Positions 23,300 through 31,235 of a stretch of 60,865 bases of DNA are shown here, in pieces (positions within the stretch are counted from its first letter, which is position 1; every line of letters begins with the position of its first letter). The notes beneath the pieces were generated by a model. It did not search any database. It was not told the DNA's origin and worked only from the letters and a program-made list of their open reading frames with translations. Both the position numbers and the translations under genes were made by a program. The stretch spans positions 1-60,865 of the forward strand of contig UWSI01000010.1 in assembly GCA_900541895.1 (NCBI GenBank), in the 5' to 3' direction. The stretch is from an uncultured Actinomyces sp. Lineage in GTDB: Bacteria > Actinomycetota > Actinomycetes > Actinomycetales > Actinomycetaceae.

Positions 23300-24850
23300 T
23301 CAGTAGCCGAATGAGAGTGCGCCAGAGACTGCTTCCTTATCGGTAGCGTCCTTGGGGCGGGGGTGGAGTCCCTCGACGGCGTAGCGCTTCATGAGGATGA
23401 ACCACACGACACCGAGGATTGCGTAGAGGATGGAGAAGACGCTCATCGACACCAGGACCTGCCAGGCGGGAACAGCGCTGGAGATACCGGCAGATGTCAT
23501 CATCATGACCGATCCGACGGGATCGCCGCTTTCAAGGCCTGCGATGTTGGGAACAACGACCCAGGGTTGACGGCCCATTTCGGTGAAGATCCAACCGAAA
23601 GAAGCGCCGAGGAAGGGCATGGGGATTGAAACAAGCGCGAAGATCCCCAGGGCCTTCGACGCGGAAGTCTGTCCCTTACGTGTTGCCCACAGTCCCCACA
23701 GCGCAAGTGCCGCGGAGAATGCTGCAGTACCGATCATCAGGCGGAATGTCCAGAAGGTCACCATCTGCGGGGGACGGAAATCGTATTGCTTCGCGTCGCC
23801 GTAGGTCTTGACAAAATCCTCATTGGAGTTGAGGAGCTCAACCATGCGCTGCTGCTCATCTGCAACACCCTTAACCTCTGCGGAGAAGGAGTTGTGAGAC
23901 ATGAAAGCAGCGACGCCGGGAACCTGGATGAACTTGGTCGGCTGCTTACCGTCATCGCCCAAGGGGCAGTCGCCGAACTGTGCAACGGTGAATGCTGCGC
24001 CTTGGGTATCGACACAGACACCTTCTGCAGCTGCCATCTTCATGGGCTGAATCTTCACCAGTTCTTGGCCCTGGAAGTGGCCGCTTGCTGCGGTTCCGAG
24101 CCCACCGATGAGGATAACCAACAGGCCGAAGCGAGCGATAGGACGCCACATAGACGAGGCTTCCTTTGCTCCCTCTTCGCCACCGAGGCGCTTGGCGCGG
24201 GTCATCCACCAGAATGCGATGCCTGCAACGAAGGTGCCGGCGACAAGCCAAGCAGAGGTGATGACGTGGGAGTACTCCCACACGAGAACGGGGTTTGCGA
24301 CGACCTTGAGGAAGCCGGCTACTCCGTCGAGCTCTGCACGGCCCGTTTCGGGATTGAAGCGTGCACCAACGGGGTGCTGCATCCAAGAGTTCGCGCCCAA
24401 GATCCACAGCGCCGAGAACATCGTGCCAAAGGAAACGAGCCAGATGCAGGCAAGGTGCCATCCCTTGGAAAGGCGGCCCCATCCAAAGATCCACAGACCC
24501 AGGAAGGTTGATTCAAGGAAGAAGGCCAGAAGGGCCTCGACTGCGAGCGGAGCGCCGAAGATATCGCCGACGTAACGCGAGTACTCCGACCAGTTCATGC
24601 CGAATTGGAATTCCTGCACGATACCGGTGGCAACGCCAAGCGCGAAGTTGATCAAGAGCAACTTGCCAAAGAATCGAGTTGCCTGGAGCCATTCCTCTTT
24701 ACCGGTCTTGTGCCACACGGTCTGCATAATTGCGACCAGGAGTGACAGACCAATGGTGAGAGGAACCAAGACGAAGTGGTAGACGGTCAGGATGCCGAAT
24801 TGCCATCGTCCCAGTGTCAGCGCATCAAGTGCTGCTGGAGCAAAGGTCAT
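23300..24850 (-). CDS. cydA: Cytochrome bd ubiquinol oxidase subunit I
   Basis: CydA carries the quinol site and haems b558, b595 and d. The protein of about 516 residues has the family start LGRWQFGILTVYHFVLVPLT with the haem b595 His, the acidic helix SFLEST-type segment (AFFLESTFLGLWIFGWGRLS), WEYSHVITSAW with the haem b558 His, and FWTFRLMIG with the Met ligand. The Q-loop is short and has two cysteines (EGVCVDTQ and FGDCPLG), as in mycobacterial bd oxidases where a disulfide has been described. ATG at 24850 is chosen because AGGA lies eight bases upstream; an ATG at 24856 is only three bases from it. First gene of the cyd operon, divergent from rne. Confidence 0.95.
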   Translation of the reverse strand: MTFAPAALDALTLGRWQFGILTVYHFVLVPLTIGLSLLVAIMQTVWHKTGKEEWLQATRFFGKLLLINFALGVATGIVQEFQFGMNWSEYSRYVGDIFGAPLAVEALLAFFLESTFLGLWIFGWGRLSKGWHLACIWLVSFGTMFSALWILGANSWMQHPVGARFNPETGRAELDGVAGFLKVVANPVLVWEYSHVITSAWLVAGTFVAGIAFWWMTRAKRLGGEEGAKEASSMWRPIARFGLLVILIGGLGTAASGHFQGQELVKIQPMKMAAAEGVCVDTQGAAFTVAQFGDCPLGDDGKQPTKFIQVPGVAAFMSHNSFSAEVKGVADEQQRMVELLNSNEDFVKTYGDAKQYDFRPPQMVTFWTFRLMIGTAAFSAALALWGLWATRKGQTSASKALGIFALVSIPMPFLGASFGWIFTEMGRQPWVVVPNIAGLESGDPVGSVMMMTSAGISSAVPAWQVLVSMSVFSILYAILGVVWFILMKRYAVEGLHPRPKDATDKEAVSGALSFGY

Positions 24851-25267
24851 GGTCATAGTCCTGTCTCAGGGAAATTGTGTTCAGGGTGTGTCATAAGTTC
24901 GTCACAGCTGTGGCAAAACTTTGACGACGTTGTGTCAACAAATATAGTTCCCCACCGTGTTTAATGCTGTTTTTCTGAATAAAACCGCAGCTGTGTCGTT
25001 TTATTTAAAGCGATTCTATGGTGACGTGGTGAACATTGGAAGAACCGCCGCGAAAGTGCCCGGGCATGCCCGCAATCCCTATGAGAGAATGGGGAATACG
25101 AAATGAGTGGAGCGCACTCTCTACTCATCACAGGGCGGCCTGCTAGCAACAGATGAACGCCTGTGGTTGCCAGTTGCAACTTCGATAAGACTTCCGCTTC
25201 ATTGCGTGTAATACAGACCCAGCAGTGCGAGCTCGGTCAACATACTGACATTGTGAAAGAAGAGGCC
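24851..25267. promoter_or_regulatory. cydA/rne divergent control region
   Basis: About 400 bases without a gene. Two related sites, CACAGCTGTG (24903-24912, a perfect palindrome) and CGCAGCTGTG (24986-24995), lie 83 bases apart, close to eight helical turns. The minus strand also holds TTGACA (within TTTGTTGACACAACG) and an AT-rich stretch, candidates for cydA transcription. For rne a TAATAC (25209-25214) is a possible -10 with a poor -35. I see no convincing Rex-type site. Confidence 0.45.
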
Positions 25268-27715
25268 ATGCCTGAAACCCCAGCAGCAACTCTGCTTTTC
25301 CAGGCTCCGACATTCCAGGAACCGACTTTTTCTGCCCCCGCCAATACTTTGCAGAGTGAGACTGAAGAAAAGCCCCGTCGTCGCTCGCGTACCCGCGAAG
25401 TGAAGGCGGAGGAAACAACCGAAGAATTAACGACGAAGAAGCGTGCGCGTTCGCGAAAGAAGGCTGCAGAGGACGATGCCTCCTCAGAGGTCGCTCAGCC
25501 AAAGCGTCGGCGCTCTCGGCGTAAAGATCAGGATGAAGAAGCTTCCGAGGTTGCCGAGAAGGAGCAGCCAGCACCTGCTAGTGAGGCTGCTGACGGCGCG
25601 GATAACTCTGAAAGTGGTGAAGAGACGACGCGCCGTCGTCGCCGTCGTCGCGTTCGCGCCTCTGAAGCTCAAGAAGGAACTGACGAAGTTCAAGCACTCA
25701 AGGGTTCAACCCGCCTCGAGGCTAAGAAGCAGCGCCGCAAGGAAGGGCGCCGTGAGGGACGTCGTCACCACCGCATTACCGAATCTGAGTTCCTGGCTCG
25801 ACGCGAGTCTGTGAATCGCAAGATGGTGATTCGTGGCCAGGATGGTCTGGATCAGATCGCAATTATCGAAGACGATCTTCTGGTCGAGCACTATGTTGCG
25901 CGCCGTACTCAAAAGACAGCGGTCGGCAATATCTATATGGGGCGCGTTCAAAACGTTCTGCCCTCGATGGAAGCTGCCTTCGTTGACATCGGTAAGGGGC
26001 GCAATGCTGTCCTTTATGCCGGTGAAGTGAATTGGGACGCTGTTGGTCTTGAAGGAAAGCCTCGCCGCATCGAATCTGCCTTGAAATCCGGTGACCCGGT
26101 CCTCGTTCAGGTCACAAAGGATCCGATCGGTCACAAGGGTGCGCGCCTGACCAGTCAGATTACTTTGGCTGGACGCTACCTTGTCTTGATTCCCGGTGGC
26201 TCCATGATGGGCATTTCGCGAAAGCTTCCTGAGCGTGAGCGCATCCGTTTGAAGAAGATCCTTAAGCAGGTTGTCCCTGATTCTGCCGGCGTCATTGTGC
26301 GTACTGCAGCTGAAGGGGCAACGGAAGAGCAAATTCGCGATGATGTTCGCCGTTTGACTAAGCAGTGGGACGATATTGAATCCAAGCTTTCTTCGACGAA
26401 GAATGCCCCGGTTTTGCTGCGCGGTGAGCCTGAACTTGCGGTTCGTGTTGTCCGCGACATCTTCAATGAAGACTTTGCGGAGCTCATCATTGAAGGTAGC
26501 GAGACCTATGAAACGGTCAAGGCTTACGTTGACGAGCTTTCTCCAGAGCTTTCTGATCGCGTGACCAAGTGGGTTGGAACAGAAGATGTTTTCCATGCCT
26601 ACCGCGTGGATGAGCAGCTTGCCAAGGGAATGGACCGCAAGGTCTGGTTGCCCAGTGGTGGCACGCTCATCATCGATCGCACCGAAGCCATGACCGTCAT
26701 CGATGTGAACACCGGTAAGTTCATCGGTGCGGGCGGAACTTTGGAAGAGACGGTCACCCGAAATAATCTCGAGGCCGCCGAAGAGATTGTCCGCCAGCTT
26801 CGTCTGCGCGATATCGGTGGAATTGTCATTATCGACTTCGTTGACATGGTTTTGGAGTCGAACCGTGATCTTGTTCTTCGTCGTCTGGTTGAGTGCTTGG
26901 GCCGAGATCGCACACGTCATCAAGTCACTGAAATTACGTCACTGGGTCTGGTCCAGATGACCCGTAAGCGTGTGGGTGAGGGGCTGGTTGAGGCCTTCTC
27001 TACCACCTGTGAGGCTTGCGAGGGCCGCGGATTCATTGTTCATCACCACCCGGTAGAGATTCAAGGTGCGGCTGAGGAAGCCCCGAAGCGCTCGAAGAAG
27101 TCTCAAAATCGTGCGCGCGTTGAAGATAGCCCTGAGCACGAGCGAGCTCGTGAGGCGATGACTGCAATCGCAGCTGCGAGCAGCCGTGAGGAGTCAGCTC
27201 AGTCTGCTCACCAAGACGATGAAGCGCAAGTTTCGGACGAGAAGTCCGAATCTGCACAGCAGGATGCGTCGCAGCAGCGAGAGGCTGTGCGCGAGGCCTC
27301 GACAGAGGTAAAACGCCAGCGTCGTTCACGCAGGGTCACGCGTCCCCAGGAAGATGGTCCTGCTACCCGTGGGGGAGAAGCTGCTCCCGAGTCTCAGGAT
27401 GTCCCCACAGCTGCGCCCGAACAAACCCAGCTGCAATCTGCAGCGGTTCGTGAGGAAGCTTCGACCCCCGAGAAGGCTACTCAGCCGCCTCGTCCTGCGC
27501 GTTCACGTCGACGTCGCGCGGTGAGTGAGGCGAGTGAACCCACTCGGGTCCATATTGATCTTCCGGAGCCAGCTGCACCCGTTGCTGCAACCCATACGAC
27601 GCAAGAGATTGTGATCAGCGTTCCCCCGCGGAGTGAAGAAACAGCTCCTGTAAAGCGCTCTCGCCGGCGCCGGGTTGCCGTGAGTGAACCCGCAGCACCC
27701 CCGGTTGAAGGGTGA
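25268..27715 (+). CDS. rne: Ribonuclease E/G family endoribonuclease
   Basis: RNase E/G starts mRNA decay and helps mature rRNA and tRNA, cutting single-stranded AU-rich RNA near 5' monophosphate ends. The 815-residue protein has a disordered, Arg/Glu/Lys-rich N-terminal arm (to about 190, with RRRRRRRVR), the S1 domain (about 215-330, AVGNIYMGRVQNVLPSMEAA), the catalytic core with DVNTGKF near 478 and IDFVDM near 522, the zinc-link cysteines CEAC near 580, and another disordered basic tail with RSRRRR-type repeats. Such double extensions are usual in Actinobacteria. ATG 25268 is taken as start; a GTG at 25253 is possible. Ribosome site weak (AAGAGG). Confidence 0.93.
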   Translation: MPETPAATLLFQAPTFQEPTFSAPANTLQSETEEKPRRRSRTREVKAEETTEELTTKKRARSRKKAAEDDASSEVAQPKRRRSRRKDQDEEASEVAEKEQPAPASEAADGADNSESGEETTRRRRRRRVRASEAQEGTDEVQALKGSTRLEAKKQRRKEGRREGRRHHRITESEFLARRESVNRKMVIRGQDGLDQIAIIEDDLLVEHYVARRTQKTAVGNIYMGRVQNVLPSMEAAFVDIGKGRNAVLYAGEVNWDAVGLEGKPRRIESALKSGDPVLVQVTKDPIGHKGARLTSQITLAGRYLVLIPGGSMMGISRKLPERERIRLKKILKQVVPDSAGVIVRTAAEGATEEQIRDDVRRLTKQWDDIESKLSSTKNAPVLLRGEPELAVRVVRDIFNEDFAELIIEGSETYETVKAYVDELSPELSDRVTKWVGTEDVFHAYRVDEQLAKGMDRKVWLPSGGTLIIDRTEAMTVIDVNTGKFIGAGGTLEETVTRNNLEAAEEIVRQLRLRDIGGIVIIDFVDMVLESNRDLVLRRLVECLGRDRTRHQVTEITSLGLVQMTRKRVGEGLVEAFSTTCEACEGRGFIVHHHPVEIQGAAEEAPKRSKKSQNRARVEDSPEHERAREAMTAIAAASSREESAQSAHQDDEAQVSDEKSESAQQDASQQREAVREASTEVKRQRRSRRVTRPQEDGPATRGGEAAPESQDVPTAAPEQTQLQSAAVREEASTPEKATQPPRPARSRRRRAVSEASEPTRVHIDLPEPAAPVAATHTTQEIVISVPPRSEETAPVKRSRRRRVAVSEPAAPPVEG

Positions 27716-27746
27716 CAGTGCCCAAGCACACACCCAAAAAACGAAG

Positions 27747-27782
27747 AAAATCCCTCTAGCGGTTTGCTTCAGTCGGGGTTTT
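27747..27782 (+). terminator. Possible terminator after rne
   Basis: AAAATCCC (27747-27754) can pair with GGGGTTTT (27775-27782), ending in four T residues, with a smaller AGC/GCT stem inside. It begins 31 bases after the rne stop. Confidence 0.5.
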
Positions 27783-27800
27783 CAGCTAAATTTGATCGTC

Positions 27801-27871
27801 GGCGCAACGAGCGCCAACGGGCTTAGTGTTTCTTGATGAGGAACGTTGTTCGAACGTGGAAGCCTAGCCCG
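27801..27871 (+). ncRNA. Structured leader ahead of rplU
   Basis: Three possible stems precede the L21 gene: GGCGC-AACGA-GCGCC (27801-27815), a long-range CGGGCT/AGCCCG (27818-27823 with 27866-27871), and ACGTT-GTTCG-AACGT (27843-27857) inside it. This resembles a ribosomal-protein leader that could serve feedback control. No family is recognised. Confidence 0.35.
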
Positions 27872-27901
27872 TCCAAGTTTCGAGAAGAGATGAGCTTCAA
27901 C

Positions 27902-28210
27902 GTGGTCTACGCGATCGTCAAGGCCGGCGGCCGGCAGGAAAAGGTGTCCGTCGGTGACGTCGTCGTCGTCGACAAGCTGGCAGAAGAAATTGGTGCCAGC
28001 ATCGAACTCCAGCCTTTGATGCTGGTCGATGGCGATGCAATCACCGTCGAGCCCAGCGCACTGGAGAAGGTCACGGTCAAGGCAGAGGTTGTTGACTCTG
28101 CTAAGGGCCCGAAGATCTCCATTATTAAGTACAAGAACAAGACCGGTTACCGTAAGCGTCAGGGCCATCGCCAGAAGCTCTCGGTTGTCAAGATCACTGA
28201 GATCGCCTGA
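27902..28210 (+). CDS. rplU: 50S ribosomal protein L21
   Basis: A 102-residue L21, component of the 50S subunit that contacts 23S rRNA. It begins VVYAIVKAGGRQEKVSVGDV and ends KTGYRKRQGHRQKLSVVKI, both diagnostic. The GTG at 27902 is chosen because homologues start MVYAIV at this point and the total length is then standard; an ATG at 27890 would add four residues. First gene of the rplU-rpmA pair, followed by obgE beyond a terminator. Confidence 0.95.
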   Translation: MVYAIVKAGGRQEKVSVGDVVVVDKLAEEIGASIELQPLMLVDGDAITVEPSALEKVTVKAEVVDSAKGPKISIIKYKNKTGYRKRQGHRQKLSVVKITEIA

Positions 28211-28239
28211 ACCGTTCGATATAGAAAGTAGACGTCGAG

Positions 28240-28500
28240 ATGGCACATAAGAAGGGCCTTGGCTCCTCCCGCAACGGCCGCGACTCGAACGCCCAGCGAC
28301 TGGGCGTCAAGCGCTACGGCGGCCAGCTGGTAAACGCCGGCGAAATTATCGTTCGTCAGCGCGGCACCCACTTCCACCCCGGTGAGGGCGTTGGTCGTGG
28401 CAAGGACGACACCCTCTTCGCGCTGCGCGCGGGTGCGGTTGAGTTCGCAACCCGTCGTGACCGTAGGGTTGTCAACATCGTTGAGCCGGTCTCTGCCTGA
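28240..28500 (+). CDS. rpmA: 50S ribosomal protein L27
   Basis: An 86-residue L27 whose N-terminal tail reaches the peptidyl transferase centre. Signatures are MAHKKGLGSSRNGRDSNAQR and LVNAGEIIVRQRGTHFHPG. There is no N-terminal cleavable extension of the Firmicutes type: the sequence starts directly with MAHKKG. It follows rplU after 29 bases and ends just before a strong terminator. Confidence 0.97.
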   Translation: MAHKKGLGSSRNGRDSNAQRLGVKRYGGQLVNAGEIIVRQRGTHFHPGEGVGRGKDDTLFALRAGAVEFATRRDRRVVNIVEPVSA

Positions 28501-28516
28501 GACCGACCGCTGATTG

Positions 28517-28549
28517 GGGGCGTCCGGCACAAGGCCGGATGCCCCTTTT
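28517..28549 (+). terminator. Terminator after rpmA
   Basis: GGGGCGTCCGGC (28517-28528) pairs with GCCGGATGCCCC (28534-28545) with one G-T pair and a five-base loop; TTTT follows. It separates rplU-rpmA from obgE. Confidence 0.85.
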
Positions 28550-28598
28550 CACTATCCTGATTCGCGCTGGCGCGCACTGGCCAAGACTGGAGACCACA

Positions 28599-30122
28599 GT
28601 GGCAAGCTTTGTCGATCGAGTAACGATTTTCGCCCAGGGAGGCAATGGCGGCCATGGTGTTGCCTCGGTGAAACGCGAAAAGTTTAAGCCGCTGGGAGGA
28701 CCTGACGGTGGAAACGGTGGCAATGGCGGCTCTGTCATCCTTCAAGTCGACCCCCAGGTCACGACTCTGCTGACCTACCACCGGAACCCGCATCAGCGCG
28801 CGGAAAATGGAACCCAGGGCATGGGTGACTTCCGTCAGGGAAAAAATGGTGCGGACACAATTCTTCCGGTCCCGGATGGCACCGTTGTGAAGTCGACTCG
28901 CGGTGAGCTCCTTGCTGACCTTACGGGGGTTGGAGCTCAATTTGTCGTAGCCGAAGGTGGCCGCGGTGGTTTGGGGAATGCTGCCCTCGCCTCGAAGAAG
29001 CGTAAGGCTCCCGGTTTTGCTCTTCTGGGCGAACCCGGTGAAGAACACAATGTTGTTCTGGAGTTGAAGTCTGTTGCAGATGTTGCCCTTGTTGGATATC
29101 CCTCGGCTGGAAAGTCATCGTTAATCGCTGCGATGTCTGCAGCGCGTCCAAAGATTGCCGACTACCCCTTCACGACCCTCGTTCCCAACTTGGGCGTTGT
29201 CCAAGCTGGAGAAGCGCGCTTCACCGTTGCCGATGTTCCCGGACTTATTCCCGGTGCTTCTGCAGGTAAGGGACTTGGTCTAGACTTTCTGCGCCATATC
29301 GAGCGTTGCGCAGTTATTGTGCACGTCTTGGATACTGCGACTTTTGAGGTCGATCGAGATCCGGTTTCCGACCTGCGGACGATTGAAGCAGAACTCGCTG
29401 CATACGAGGGCGATCTGGGAGAGATTGAGGGCTATGTTCCCCTGATGCAGCGTCCTCGTGTGATCGCGCTGAACAAGATCGATATTCCTGACGGCAAGGA
29501 CTTGGCGGAGATTACCAAGCCTGAGCTTGAGGTCTTTGGTTGGGCAATTTTTGAGGTCTCAGCAGTAAGCCACGAAGGCCTGAAGGAATTTTCATTTGCG
29601 CTTGCTCGCCTTGTCGATGAACATCGAGCACAACTGCCCGCGCTCGAAGCGGCACGTACGGTTCTTCGGCCTCGACCGGTGGGAAGCAAGGATGAGATTA
29701 CTGTCCGCGTTGTCGAACACGCGGGGGAGACCGTTTACCAGGTGCGTGGGCGCAAACCCGAGCGTTGGGTGCTCCAGACCGACTTCTCCAACGACGAGGC
29801 CGTGGGTTACCTTGCCGATCGCCTTGCCGGTGCCGGTGTAGAAGAAGAACTGATGAAGGCGGGAGCTCACGCTGGCGATACCGTCGTTATTGGAACTCTT
29901 CACGACGGCGTTATTTTTGATTGGGAGCCTACCTTGACGACCGGTCCTGAGCTGCTTGGACAGCGAGGAACTGACCTGCGTCTGGACCGAAACGAGCGGC
30001 GTACAACAAGTGAACGTCGCGAACGCTATCGCGACATGATGGACGCGAAGTCAGCTGCTCGTGAAGAACTGTGGACCGAAAGGTCCAGTGGTGTCTGGAC
30101 CGATCCGGAGGATGAACGCTAA
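28599..30122 (+). CDS. obgE: GTPase Obg/CgtA
   Basis: Obg is an essential GTPase that acts in 50S assembly and stress signalling. The 507-residue protein starts with the glycine-rich Obg domain (about 1-158, GGDGGNGGNGG-type repeats), continues with the G domain (GYPSAGKSSLIAAMSAARPK near 165, DVPGLIPGASAGKGLGLDFL near 213, LNKIDIPDG near 293) and has the C-terminal OCT domain (about 350-430) plus a charged tail. The GTG at 28599 has GGAG seven bases upstream and gives the family start ASFVDRVTIFAQGGNGG. The stop TAA directly abuts the proB ATG. Confidence 0.95.
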   Translation: MASFVDRVTIFAQGGNGGHGVASVKREKFKPLGGPDGGNGGNGGSVILQVDPQVTTLLTYHRNPHQRAENGTQGMGDFRQGKNGADTILPVPDGTVVKSTRGELLADLTGVGAQFVVAEGGRGGLGNAALASKKRKAPGFALLGEPGEEHNVVLELKSVADVALVGYPSAGKSSLIAAMSAARPKIADYPFTTLVPNLGVVQAGEARFTVADVPGLIPGASAGKGLGLDFLRHIERCAVIVHVLDTATFEVDRDPVSDLRTIEAELAAYEGDLGEIEGYVPLMQRPRVIALNKIDIPDGKDLAEITKPELEVFGWAIFEVSAVSHEGLKEFSFALARLVDEHRAQLPALEAARTVLRPRPVGSKDEITVRVVEHAGETVYQVRGRKPERWVLQTDFSNDEAVGYLADRLAGAGVEEELMKAGAHAGDTVVIGTLHDGVIFDWEPTLTTGPELLGQRGTDLRLDRNERRTTSERRERYRDMMDAKSAAREELWTERSSGVWTDPEDER

Positions 30123-31232
30123 ATGTCCCCAAGGGGTAGTGCGGTGCAACAGGCGCGTCGTATCGTTGTGAAAATCGGTTCCTCATCGCTTACGCGTGAG
30201 GATGGCGGGCTTGATCTGAATCGCATTGATTCCGTTGCAAGGCTGGTTTCGGCGAAGGCAAGGCGAGGATGCGAGATTCTTATTGTTTCTTCGGGAGCTG
30301 TCGCTGCCGGTTTGGAGCCTCTTGGCCTGAGCGCGCGCCCGAAGGACCTTGCAAGTGTGCAGGCTGCTGCGGCGATGGGACAGGGATACCTGATGGCTCG
30401 CTGGTCCTCAGCTTTCCAGGCTCATCATCTACACGTTGCGCAGGTGCTGCTGACCGCTGCGGATGTGATGCAGCGTGAACACTACACGAACGCGATGTCT
30501 GCGCTGGATAAACTTCTTGCCTACGGTGTTGTGCCGATCATTAATGAAAATGATGCAGTCACGACCCGTGAGGTACGTTTCGGTGATAATGACCGGCTGG
30601 CCTCGTATGTCGCGCAAATGGTGGGTGCGGATATCTTGATTCTGCTCACCGACGTCGATGGGCTCTATACAGCTCCTCCTTCGCAGCCCGATGCTCGTTT
30701 AATTTCTGAAGTTCACGCGACCGATGAACTCAGCAACGTTGACGTCAGGGGAGCGGGCTCGTCGGTGGGCACTGGAGGCATGGCAACGAAGCTACATGCT
30801 GCTAGCATGGCGCAACATGCCGGCATCGGGGTTGTTCTTACCAGTGCTGATCGCTTGAGCGAAGCCCTCAGTGGTGAAGCAGTTGGTACGTGGTTTGAAC
30901 CCACGCGTCATCGCCCAGCTTCTCGCACGCTTTGGATTGCCCATGTTGCCACCTCTAATGGTCAATTACTCATTGATGCCGGTGCGCGCAGGGCAATCAC
31001 CCACGGTAAGAAATCCCTTCTTCCCGCGGGTATTAAAGAGGTCTTGGGTGTTTTTTCAGCGGGCGATGTTGTCGACATTGCAGATGATAATGGACTGATT
31101 GCGCGCGGAATTTCGCGCTACGACTCAGATACACTCGCGCGCATCATTGACTCGCACGAGGACTCGGAAACGAATAAGCACATGCGCCCAGCGGTTCACC
31201 GCGATGATCTAGCCCTTCTGGTTCGGGAGTAG
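30123..31232 (+). CDS. proB: Glutamate 5-kinase
   Basis: ProB phosphorylates glutamate to gamma-glutamyl phosphate, the first and feedback-controlled step of proline synthesis. The 369-residue protein has an amino-acid kinase domain (RRIVVKIGSSSLTRED near 12, IVSSGAVAAGL, PIINENDAVTTREVRFGDND, GTGGMATKLHAA) and a C-terminal PUA domain (about 275-369). Its ATG immediately follows the obgE stop, and proA follows after three bases, so obgE, proB and proA form one transcription unit. Confidence 0.95.
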   Translation: MSPRGSAVQQARRIVVKIGSSSLTREDGGLDLNRIDSVARLVSAKARRGCEILIVSSGAVAAGLEPLGLSARPKDLASVQAAAAMGQGYLMARWSSAFQAHHLHVAQVLLTAADVMQREHYTNAMSALDKLLAYGVVPIINENDAVTTREVRFGDNDRLASYVAQMVGADILILLTDVDGLYTAPPSQPDARLISEVHATDELSNVDVRGAGSSVGTGGMATKLHAASMAQHAGIGVVLTSADRLSEALSGEAVGTWFEPTRHRPASRTLWIAHVATSNGQLLIDAGARRAITHGKKSLLPAGIKEVLGVFSAGDVVDIADDNGLIARGISRYDSDTLARIIDSHEDSETNKHMRPAVHRDDLALLVRE

Positions 31233-31235
31233 AAC

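Noticed and set aside
24851..24960. Rex (NADH-sensing) operator before cydA
   Set aside because: TTGTG- and TGACACAA-like fragments exist, but no properly spaced TTGTGAA-N4-TTCACAA dyad was found.
25706..26923. 405-codon open frame antisense to rne
   Set aside because: It mirrors the conserved RNase E core; no family similarity, promoter or ribosome site.
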